Assembly (NCBI GenBank): GCA_030612185.1
Contig: JAUWOI010000077.1
Location: 1-12,268, forward strand
Direction: 5' to 3'
DNA length: 12,268 nucleotides
From: Anaerolineae bacterium
Lineage (GTDB): Bacteria > Chloroflexota > Anaerolineae > B4-G1
Under the pieces are notes generated by a model. That model saw only the letters and a list, made by a program, of their open reading frames with translations, searched no databases and was not told where the DNA came from. Position numbers and translations under genes: made by a program. Of the stretch, positions 1-5,047 are shown one piece after another; position 1 is the first letter of the stretch, and each line of letters opens with the position of its first letter.

Positions 1-2
1 GT

Positions 3-245
3 CCCGACCCCGCCCGTGTGCGCACGCGCGCCACGACCATCGAGCAGGCACTGGGCTCCTTCGGCCCAGACCAGGACGAGCACCGGGTCACGTGGGACGA
101 GGTGGCCGACGCGCTGGCGGCGGGCTTCGCCGAGGCGCTGAACCTCAATCTTGAGCCAGGCACGTTGACCGACGAAGAACGCGCCTGGATCACACGCCTC
201 CGCGCAGAGAAGTACGCCACGGACGAGTGGACGCGCCGAGTTTGA
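3..245 (+). CDS. Lipoate-protein ligase A family protein, C-terminal end (partial)
   Basis: The frame is open to the left edge of the window, so this is the last ~80 codons of a longer gene; the GTG at 18 is only an internal codon. The end of the protein has the pattern VTWDEVADALAAGF followed by LTDEERAWITRLRAEKYAT and DEW. This resembles the C-terminal accessory segment of LplA/LipM-type lipoyl or octanoyl transferases, where a helix rich in 'L..EKYAt.EW' closes the protein. Such enzymes attach lipoate or octanoate to the lysine of 2-oxoacid dehydrogenase E2 or GcvH proteins in the cytoplasm. The catalytic domain lies outside the window, so activity cannot be judged. The TGA stop (243-245) overlaps the -35 box of the next promoter. 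The family call rests on recalled C-terminal motifs and is moderately sure. Confidence 0.65.
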   Translation, partial: PDPARVRTRATTIEQALGSFGPDQDEHRVTWDEVADALAAGFAEALNLNLEPGTLTDEERAWITRLRAEKYATDEWTRRV

Positions 246-269
246 CCTTGCGGCCAGGCGTGGTACAAT
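242..269 (+). promoter_or_regulatory. Sigma70-type promoter driving the DUF503 transcript
   Basis: TTGACC (242-247) and TACAAT (264-269) each match the -35 and -10 consensus at five of six bases and are 16 bp apart. The expected start point is near 276. The -35 box contains the stop codon of the upstream ligase-like gene, so transcription starts directly after that gene. The resulting leader of about 130 nt is made almost wholly of tandem repeats and runs to the ATG at 409. Confidence 0.65.
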
Positions 270-278
270 GACGCAGGT

Positions 279-316
279 GGTAGATTGGTAGACTGGTGAA
301 CTGATAGATTGGTGAC
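279..316. repeat. Octamer tandem repeat block 1 (TAGATTGG-like units)
   Basis: About four to five degenerate 8-bp units: tagattgg, tagactgg, tgaactga, tagattgg, then a partial unit. The block lies in the leader just after the predicted transcription start and next to a second octamer block of different sequence. The attgg cores can in principle pair with the ccaat cores of block 2. Confidence 0.8.
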
Positions 317-319
317 CAG

Positions 320-408
320 TTCCCAAATTTCCCAATTTCCCAATTTCCCAATTTCCCAGTTTCCCAGTTTCCCAGTTTCCCAACTTCCCAACTTCCCAAC
401 TTCCCAAT
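320..408. repeat. Octamer tandem repeat block 2 (TTCCCAAT-like units) abutting a start codon
   Basis: About eleven 8-bp units in three runs: cccaattt, then cccagttt, then cccaactt. Within each run the units are identical, which suggests stepwise local expansion. The last unit ends at the ATG at 409, so there is no Shine-Dalgarno sequence for the DUF503 gene; the repeats occupy the whole ribosome-binding region. It is not a CRISPR array: units are 8 bp with no spacers. Confidence 0.9.
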
Positions 409-693
409 ATGGTCATCGGTATCTGTAACGTCGAACTACACCTCCCCGGCAACGGCTCGCTGAAAGGCAAGCGCAGCATCCTCAAGCCGCTCCTGGCCCG
501 CCTGCGCCGTAAGTTCAACCTGGCCGCCGCTGAGGTGGGCTGTAATGACGCCTGGCAATCAGCCGAGATAGCCTTCGTCACCGTCGCCAATGACCCCGGC
601 CACGTCCACGCCGTCCTCGAACGGGCCGTACACTGGATCGAAACCCACCATCCCGAAGTGCAGGTTGTGGACTGGGAGATTGAGGTACTGTGA
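409..693 (+). CDS. DUF503 family protein (YlxP-like)
   Basis: A 94-residue protein of normal length for the family. It opens with MVIGICNVELHLPGNGSLKG and KRSILKPLLARLRRKFNLAAAEV, the typical DUF503 N-terminus (short beta strand, 'LKgKRs.lk.l..rlr.kfnvs.aEv'), followed by NDAWQSAEIAFVTVANDP and a C-terminal helix and strand. In many bacteria the gene (ylxP) sits by the ribosome maturation factor gene rbfA and is presumed to act in RNA or ribosome biology, but no reaction is established. Here it stands alone after a dedicated promoter, and no rbfA is seen. The ATG at 409 is the only sensible start and has no ribosome-binding site, because an octamer repeat abuts it. Family assignment is firm; function is unknown. 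Confidence 0.9.
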   Translation: MVIGICNVELHLPGNGSLKGKRSILKPLLARLRRKFNLAAAEVGCNDAWQSAEIAFVTVANDPGHVHAVLERAVHWIETHHPEVQVVDWEIEVL

Positions 694-738
694 GACGTGA
701 AACGTGAAACGTCAAACGTGAAACGTCAAACGTCAAAA
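694..738. repeat. Heptamer tandem repeat (AACGTGA / AACGTCA units)
   Basis: About six 7-bp units that alternate aacgtga and aacgtca, starting at the stop codon of the DUF503 gene and ending about 13 bp before the ribosome-binding site of the next gene. Read from the ATG at 697 it gives a repetitive KRETSNVKRQTSK peptide, which argues that this ATG is not a true start. Confidence 0.85.
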
Positions 739-750
739 GATTTGAGCGCG

Positions 751-757
751 GGAGGAG
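751..757 (+). promoter_or_regulatory. Ribosome-binding site that fixes the glycosylase start
   Basis: GGAGGAG lies 5 nt upstream of the ATG at 763 and is a near-ideal Shine-Dalgarno sequence. It supports 763, rather than the in-frame ATG at 697, as the start of the glycosylase reading frame. Confidence 0.8.
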
Positions 758-762
758 CAAGA

Positions 763-1648
763 ATGAGATTGACTCTGTCGGCCTGCCCACCGTTCTCTTT
801 GCCCGCCATCGTAAAATCGCACGGCTGGATACAGTTGGTCCCTTTTAGGGAGGACGAGCGCACTGGCGGACTCACGTACGTCGAGCGGCTGGATGCGGGG
901 CGGGTGGTGGAGATGCTCATCCAGGAGGCGACCGGCGGCGTGAGCGTCGAGGTGGACGGCAAGTTTAGTGAGAGCGAGCGTGAAGAAGTCGCACGTGATG
1001 CGGAGTGGATGTTGGGGCTGGAGCAGGATTTCTCCGCTTTCTACGCCCTGGCGCGCGACGAGCCCAAACTGGCGCACGTCGAAGGAAAGGCGCAGGGACG
1101 CATACTCCGCTCCCCCACCCTTTTTGAGGACGTCGTCAAGACGATCCTGACCACCAACACGAGTTGGACCGGCACCATCCGCATGGTCGCGCTAGTCGCG
1201 CACTTTGGCTCTCCGCTGCCCGCAGAGCCCACGCGCCACGCCTTCCCTACCCCTGATCAGTTTGGCCGCTATGGATGAAACGACGCTGCGCTCAGCAGCC
1301 GGGCTGGGCTACCGAGCGCCGTACGTGCTGGAACTGGCGCGTTCTGTGGCCTCGAATACCCTCAACCTGGAGTCGCTCAAGGCGGCCGACGTCCCAACCC
1401 CCCAACTGCGCAAACAACTGCTGGCGATCAAGGGAGTGGGCGAGTATGCGATGGCCAACCTGCTGATGATACTGGGCCGCTACGACTTCGTCCCCGTGGA
1501 CTCCTGGGCGCTCAAAATGGTCTCGCACGAGTGGTACGGCGGCGAACCGGTGGGCCGGGCCGAGGTCGAGGCCGCCTTTGAGCGCTGGGGGGAGTGGAAG
1601 GGACTGGCGTACTGGTTCTGGGACTGGTCGTACGCGGGTGAAGCATAA
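763..1648 (+). pseudogene. HhH-GPD DNA glycosylase (AlkA/OGG-like), broken by a one-base frameshift
   Basis: The N-terminal half (from MRLTLSACPPFSLPAIVKSHGW) is read from 763 and stops at a TGA at 1276; the C-terminal half continues in the +1 frame to the TAA at 1648. Removing one T from the TTT at 1261-1263 joins them as FPTPDQ-LAAMDETTLRSAAGLG with no other change, giving about 294 residues, normal for this family. The C-terminal half carries the helix-hairpin-helix LLAIKGVGEYAMANLLMILG and the loop VPVDSWAL with the conserved catalytic Asp. The position of the OGG1 Schiff-base Lys is Tyr (GVGEY), as expected for a monofunctional AlkA-like base-excision enzyme rather than a bifunctional lyase. 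Such genes are often mislabelled 'HesB'. The break may be a real mutation or a sequencing error; everything else about the gene looks intact. Confidence 0.8.
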
Positions 1649-1811
1649 CGTAAGACTCGAGTTGGCCGCGAGCGACGACGCAGTGCTGGTCTACGAGATG
1701 AACGGCGGCCCTCTGCCAGCCGAGATGGGGCCGGTGCACGCCATCGCCCTGGTCCAGGAACGGAAGATGAGCATCAAGTTCGTGAACAGGATAACGATCC
1801 AGGAGCAGTGA
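1637..1811 (+). pseudogene. Possible C-terminal scrap of a sulfite oxidase-type molybdopterin oxidoreductase
   Basis: A short frame directly after, and slightly overlapping, the glycosylase encodes LVYEMNGGPLPAEMG and then KMSIKFVNRITI before a TAG-free run to a TGA at 1809. This resembles the part of sulfite oxidase/YedY-like proteins that reads 'LLaYEMNGePLP.ehG.P.r..vPg.yG.KsvKwv.rI'. The segment where 'vPg.yG' should be is missing or altered, and nothing of the N-terminal molybdopterin-binding part is present. It is most simply a decayed fragment. No convincing ribosome-binding site is visible. It could also be a short chance reading frame, so confidence is low to moderate. Confidence 0.4.
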
Positions 1812-1827
1812 AATACAAGTCACATCT

Positions 1828-2181
1828 ATGTCTGACAAGCACCCCAGAATGACACGGGAAAGCAAGACCATTGAGGTGATGATAAACCTCTATTGTCACA
1901 GCCAGCACGAACACGGGGACGAACTGTGCTTTGAATGTAGGGAACTTTTGGACTATGCCAAGGAGCGTCTCGATAAATGCCCGTTCCAGGAGAACAAGAC
2001 GACTTGCGCCAGGTGCCCGGTGCATTGTTATATGCCCGTTATGAGGGAGAAGATCAGGGCCGTGATGCGGTACGCCGGTCCTCGCATATTCTACCGGCAT
2101 CCTGTTTTGACGTTGTTTCACTTTATTGATGGATCGAGAAAAGAGCCGGTTCGTCCTCAACGGGATGCCGGCAATTCTTAG
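1828..2181 (+). CDS. Nitrous oxide-stimulated promoter family protein (YgbA_NO)
   Basis: A 117-residue protein with the full pattern of the YgbA_NO family: KTIEVMINLYC near the N-terminus, then DELCFECRELLDYAKERLD, KCPFQENKTTCARC, PVHCYMPVMREKIRAVMRY and AGPRIFYRHP. Seven Cys occur, several in close pairs (LCFEC, CARCPVHC), which suggests metal binding. In E. coli ygbA is controlled by the nitric oxide sensor NsrR and is linked to nitrosative-stress recovery, but the reaction is not defined. Two in-frame starts exist (1828 and 1849); neither has a clear Shine-Dalgarno sequence, and the conserved region starts just after the second. No NsrR-like operator was recognised upstream. Family assignment is firm. 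Confidence 0.85.
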   Translation: MSDKHPRMTRESKTIEVMINLYCHSQHEHGDELCFECRELLDYAKERLDKCPFQENKTTCARCPVHCYMPVMREKIRAVMRYAGPRIFYRHPVLTLFHFIDGSRKEPVRPQRDAGNS

Positions 2182-2258
2182 GGGGCAAACGCCCTTCGTC
2201 CCGGGGCTGCTGGCCGCTTTCCGGCTCGAATGACAACCGGACAAGAAGGTAATACTCT

Positions 2259-2366
2259 ATGCAGACGTTCTATCCACTGGTCACATCGCTGGTGGCGCTT
2301 GTGTTCGCCGTTCTGGTGCTGAAGCAGTAACTGACGCGGCGATGGCCTCATCAGTTAGCCTGGGCG
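2259..2366 (+). pseudogene. Truncated start of a membrane protein gene
   Basis: An ATG at 2259, preceded by AGAAGG (2243-2248), opens a 23-codon frame beginning MQTFYPLVTSLVALVFAVLV, a single hydrophobic helix, and stopping at TAA 2328-2330. Beyond the stop the same frame continues LTRRWPHQLAWA to about 2366. That looks like the loop after the first helix of a multi-helix membrane protein ('KQYl.RR.PhqLaWa.gl'), with a Tyr codon changed to TAA. No further helix follows, because the downstream sequence changes character and the converging methyltransferase gene begins at 2429. I read it as a gene stub left by a deletion. Alternatively, the 23-residue peptide could be a true small membrane protein. 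No function can be given. Confidence 0.45.
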
Positions 2367-2428
2367 GGGGGAAAAGTCGGGTATCTGTTAGGGAAAGTCG
2401 TCACTACGAGCGTTTTTCAGACACCCTC

Positions 2429-3244
2429 TCAAACGCGCTTCTGGAACACGATGACGTACTCGTGTTTGAAGATGTAGTAGCCGCCGGCCAGCGCCCGGTA
2501 GCGCCACAGGTTGCTGTTGCGCCCCTTCGATCTTTCGTTTCCCGCGATGTTTTTGACCACGATACCCTTTGTGCGGAAGCCGGCCCGCTGCATACGCTCC
2601 AGGCAGTAGAAGCCCAGGGGTAGCAGTTCCCGCTTGGCGTACTTGTCGCCGATGACCAGGACGGCGAATCTCCCCGGCTCCAGCAGGTCAAAGCCACGAC
2701 TGGCGACGCTCTCGAAGAGGTCGAGAAAGGTTTCCAGGCTTGGCGCATTGGAGAGATCATCCGATAGGTCACTAAAGTGTAGAATGTCGTGGTATGGCGG
2801 ATGAAGCACCAACAGTTGAGCGTGCTCTGCGCCCATCGCCGCCAGCACCTCCCGCACGCGGGCTGCCGTCTCGACGCGGGTGGAGTCGCCATGCAGGATG
2901 TGGATACGGTTTTCCAGCAAGGTGGGAGAGATCTTGGCCCGCACGGACTCCACCAGGTCGGGCTTCAGTTCAACGCCAATCAACCTCCGGTTCAGCCGCG
3001 CCGCTTCAATGGCCGAGGTCCCCGAGCCGAGAAAGAGGTCGAGCACGACGTCGTTTTCCCGCGTGTAGCGCAGGTAGGTCTGGGTGGCGATCTGAGGGAC
3101 GAAGTTGCCGTGATAGTCGAGCCGGTGGCCGCCGGTACGGTCACGGGCCTCGATCAGCCACAGGGAGTCGGTCCAGACGTGATCGTACTCCCGCCAGCGG
3201 GAGAGGTCAATGTCGGAGTAGGATGGAGTCTTGGAATTGCTCAT
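2429..3244 (-). CDS. Solitary amino-type (N6-A or N4-C) DNA methyltransferase
   Basis: A 271-residue SAM-dependent DNA methyltransferase. Residues 48-52 FVPQI form motif X, 69-76 DLFLGSGT motif I (SAM binding), 90-95 GVELKP motif II, and 148-151 HPPY the catalytic motif IV. The order X-I-IV is that of alpha/gamma-type enzymes. Motif IV is usually D/N/S-PP-Y/F/W; His in the first position is unusual, though HPPY enzymes are known. The C-terminal third (VLVIGDKYAKRELLPLGFYC onward) probably holds target recognition. Its ATG overlaps the TGA of the upstream GH57 gene (ATGA at 3244-3241), so translation is probably coupled. No restriction endonuclease gene is next to it, so it may be an orphan regulatory methylase or a former restriction partner. 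Target sequence unknown. Confidence 0.85.
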   Translation of the reverse strand: MSNSKTPSYSDIDLSRWREYDHVWTDSLWLIEARDRTGGHRLDYHGNFVPQIATQTYLRYTRENDVVLDLFLGSGTSAIEAARLNRRLIGVELKPDLVESVRAKISPTLLENRIHILHGDSTRVETAARVREVLAAMGAEHAQLLVLHPPYHDILHFSDLSDDLSNAPSLETFLDLFESVASRGFDLLEPGRFAVLVIGDKYAKRELLPLGFYCLERMQRAGFRTKGIVVKNIAGNERSKGRNSNLWRYRALAGGYYIFKHEYVIVFQKRV

Positions 3245-4623
3245 ACCTCCGCTTCCGTGAGGATTTCATCGAAGATGTCGGCTCCGGTGCAGCCTGTCTT
3301 CCCGCTGGCGGCCACCCCCAGGTCGCGGCGGAAGCCGTTGCTGAGGTCGTCGCCTGTGGCCTGGCGAGTGAGGATGATGGCCCGGACAGCGTTGGCGACG
3401 GCGTAACGGGGCTCGTGCCGCTCCAGGTCGTCGAAGAAGAACGTGCAACTGGTGTACATGCGCTGGCGGTGGAACTGGGCCTCCAGCAACGCAAGCAACC
3501 GCTGGGCTTCCTCGCCGCTGAGGTGGGCCAGGCCGTTCGCGGACAGGAAGGCAGGCCCGCTCACCTGGCCCAACACCACGGCGATGTAATCGTCTCGCAG
3601 AGGCCAGGGTTCTACCCCCAGCCGCCGGGCCTCCTGCACGTAGACCCCGTCCAGGTCGCAGGCCAGGTTGTCCAGCGCCCGCCGCAGTGCTCCCTTCCAA
3701 CGGCTGTCGCCGGGGGTGCAACCGCAGCCAACTACCCAACGGTCCAGGCGGTGGAAGCAACTCCAGGCGGTATTCTCGATCACCTCCAGTTCCGCCCGGG
3801 GCGGGTGCTGGTGCAGGTAGAGCCCCAGCGTGGTCAGATGGTAGCCGTAGGCTTTCCCCGCTGGCGCTGAAAGGATACGATCCAGCACCTCCACCCCCTG
3901 CCGGTGATGGTGGCCGAAGGTCTCTCCATCGGTGGCGATGAGCAACAGATTATCTCGCTGGCAGCGCCATTCCACCTGATCGCGCAGCCATTCGTCCACG
4001 TAGGCCGAGTCCGGCATGCCGAAGGAAAGGGCGTCAGATAGAGCCCGGTCGCGCACGAAGACGGCGATCTCTCCCCCGCCGGGCAGGCGCACCCGGTAGG
4101 GACCCGCTCCCGCCTCCATGTCGCCCTGCACCTGCTCTTCGGAGAGGATGGTGAAACGAATCCCCTCCCCCGCCATAATCTCCAGCGTCTCGTAGTCCAC
4201 CGCCATCTCCGGGAGCCACATCCCCTCCGGCTGGTGGCCGAAGCGGTGGGCGAAACTGGCGATACCCCAACGCACCTGGCAGACCTTATCGCGGCGGCGA
4301 GCCAGCGGCAGGATGGTGTGGTGGACCGTCTGGGCCAGTCCATTGCCGACGGTGTGGGTATCCCAATAACCCCGTTCGGCGGCAACGATACGCTCGTAGG
4401 TGGCGTGGGCGTGCTCGTCCAACCAGCGGGCCAGCGTGCCGCCCAGATTAAAACTGAAGCGCCCGAAGTGGCCCGCCCCCGCCAGCGGTGCGTAACACTC
4501 GGCTGTGATGCGCTGGTTCCAGTTGGCGTAGGGGGCAGCGTCCGGCTCCCTCGGGACACGCCCGCTGAAGGGGTCCGCCCGAGGGGGCTGGTAGAAGTGA
4601 CCGTGGATGCAAAAGTAGCACAT
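3241..4623 (-). CDS. Glycoside hydrolase family 57 protein with DUF3536-type C-terminus
   Basis: A 460-residue protein. It starts at the family signature MCYFCIHGHFYQPPRADPF (GH57 motif 1), which supports the ATG at 4623. Further motifs are GNGLAQTVHHTILPL (93-107), WLPEMAVDYETL (137-147, with Glu139 the expected nucleophile) and TDGETFGHHH (231-240, with Asp232 the expected acid/base). The C-terminal half holds HRLDRWVVGCGCTPG, DPW-like EPWPLRDDYI, and YTSCTFFFDDLERHE, the DUF3536 hallmarks. DUF3536 proteins are usually much longer (roughly 800 residues), so this is a compact form. GH57 members act on alpha-1,4/1,6-glucans (amylases, branching enzymes); the substrate of the DUF3536 group is not settled. 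No signal peptide, hence cytoplasmic. It shares an ATGA overlap with the methyltransferase. Ribosome-binding site weak. Confidence 0.9.
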   Translation of the reverse strand: MCYFCIHGHFYQPPRADPFSGRVPREPDAAPYANWNQRITAECYAPLAGAGHFGRFSFNLGGTLARWLDEHAHATYERIVAAERGYWDTHTVGNGLAQTVHHTILPLARRRDKVCQVRWGIASFAHRFGHQPEGMWLPEMAVDYETLEIMAGEGIRFTILSEEQVQGDMEAGAGPYRVRLPGGGEIAVFVRDRALSDALSFGMPDSAYVDEWLRDQVEWRCQRDNLLLIATDGETFGHHHRQGVEVLDRILSAPAGKAYGYHLTTLGLYLHQHPPRAELEVIENTAWSCFHRLDRWVVGCGCTPGDSRWKGALRRALDNLACDLDGVYVQEARRLGVEPWPLRDDYIAVVLGQVSGPAFLSANGLAHLSGEEAQRLLALLEAQFHRQRMYTSCTFFFDDLERHEPRYAVANAVRAIILTRQATGDDLSNGFRRDLGVAASGKTGCTGADIFDEILTEAEV

Positions 4624-4645
4624 AACCTAAACCCCGAAGTGACTG

Positions 4646-4806
4646 CTAACCGCTAATCGCCCGCCAGACCCGCTCCGGCGTGAAAGGCACTTCCCGCACC
4701 CAGACCCCCGTCGCGTCGTGAATGGCGTCAGCCATCGCCGGGGCGATGCCGTCCATCGGAATCTCGGCGATGGATTTGCCCAAAAGGGACCGGTGGACTC
4801 CCCATC
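4646..4806 (-). pseudogene. Second copy of the xanthine dehydrogenase Mo-subunit 3' end (remnant)
   Basis: The minus strand reads GKSIAEIPMDGIAPAMADAI, then HDATGVWVREVPFTPERVW, RAISG and a TAG at 4648-4646. This is the C-terminus of a xanthine dehydrogenase-type molybdopterin subunit, including the Glu of the 'GAKSI.EIP' active-site motif. By eye about 120 bp match the 3' end of the intact gene at 8710-8835 at roughly 92%. The frame breaks just upstream, at GPF-W, where the equivalent of GPFGAKS has lost one base, and nothing further of the gene remains. It ends 22 bp before the GH57 start, so the original gene probably stood directly in front of GH57. It cannot be functional by itself. Confidence 0.85.
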
Positions 4807-5047
4807 GGACGCGTAAGGTGAGGTAGTCAATCGTTTCCCGATTTCCCCTGCTTTTTCGACCTTGTCGTGGACAGCCTTCAAGGCCTCCTCCATCTCATAG
4901 AACGCTCAGCGCTCGACCTAACATATTGATGCTGCGCTCCAACTGGCAACACACACAGGAGTATGCGCGCATCTTGGGCGGGACGTTGTTGATCCCCAGG
5001 CTGCGTTCTAAACGTCGGAATGGAACCGGCCCGAAGGCGATCCCCAT
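4800..5047 (-). pseudogene. Radical SAM protein, N-terminal remnant with several lesions
   Basis: From an ATG at 5047 the minus strand reads MGIAFGPVPFRRLERSLGIN, then NVPPKMRAYSCVCCQLERSI and NM, then shifts frame through AFYEMEEALKAVHDKVEKAG and ETIDYLT to DGEST. This matches a family of radical SAM proteins that begin '(I)AFGPVPSRRLGRSLGINNIPPK.CsYSCvYCQlGRT', followed by 'ERRaFY.peei...V..kv..A...GE.IDYLTFVPDGEPTLD'. The first Cys of the CX3CX2C iron-sulfur motif is Arg (residue 27); Cys31 and Cys34 remain. An internal TGA replaces an expected Arg codon and at least two frameshifts are needed, so it is dead. Its first 13 codons overlap, out of frame, the 3' end of the WD40-GTPase gene, and its far end is joined to the xanthine dehydrogenase remnant. 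Confidence 0.75.

Noticed and set aside
279..408. CRISPR-like array
   Set aside because: Units are 8 bp and contiguous without spacers; no cas genes are present.
697..762. N-terminal extension of the glycosylase from the ATG at 697
   Set aside because: It only translates the heptamer repeat, and a strong ribosome-binding site precedes the ATG at 763, where the conserved sequence starts.
1255..1280. Programmed ribosomal frameshift in the glycosylase
   Set aside because: There is no slippery heptamer, stimulatory hairpin or internal Shine-Dalgarno sequence; a mutation or sequencing error is simpler.
2794..3870. Long plus-strand open frame opposite the methyltransferase and GH57 genes
   Set aside because: It shows no recognisable domain and is antisense to two well-supported genes in GC-rich DNA, where long shadow frames are common.
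4627..4893. A separate 88-residue protein beginning MEEALKAVHD
   Set aside because: Its first part is the frameshifted radical SAM remnant, and its second part is the xanthine dehydrogenase remnant read in the wrong frame.
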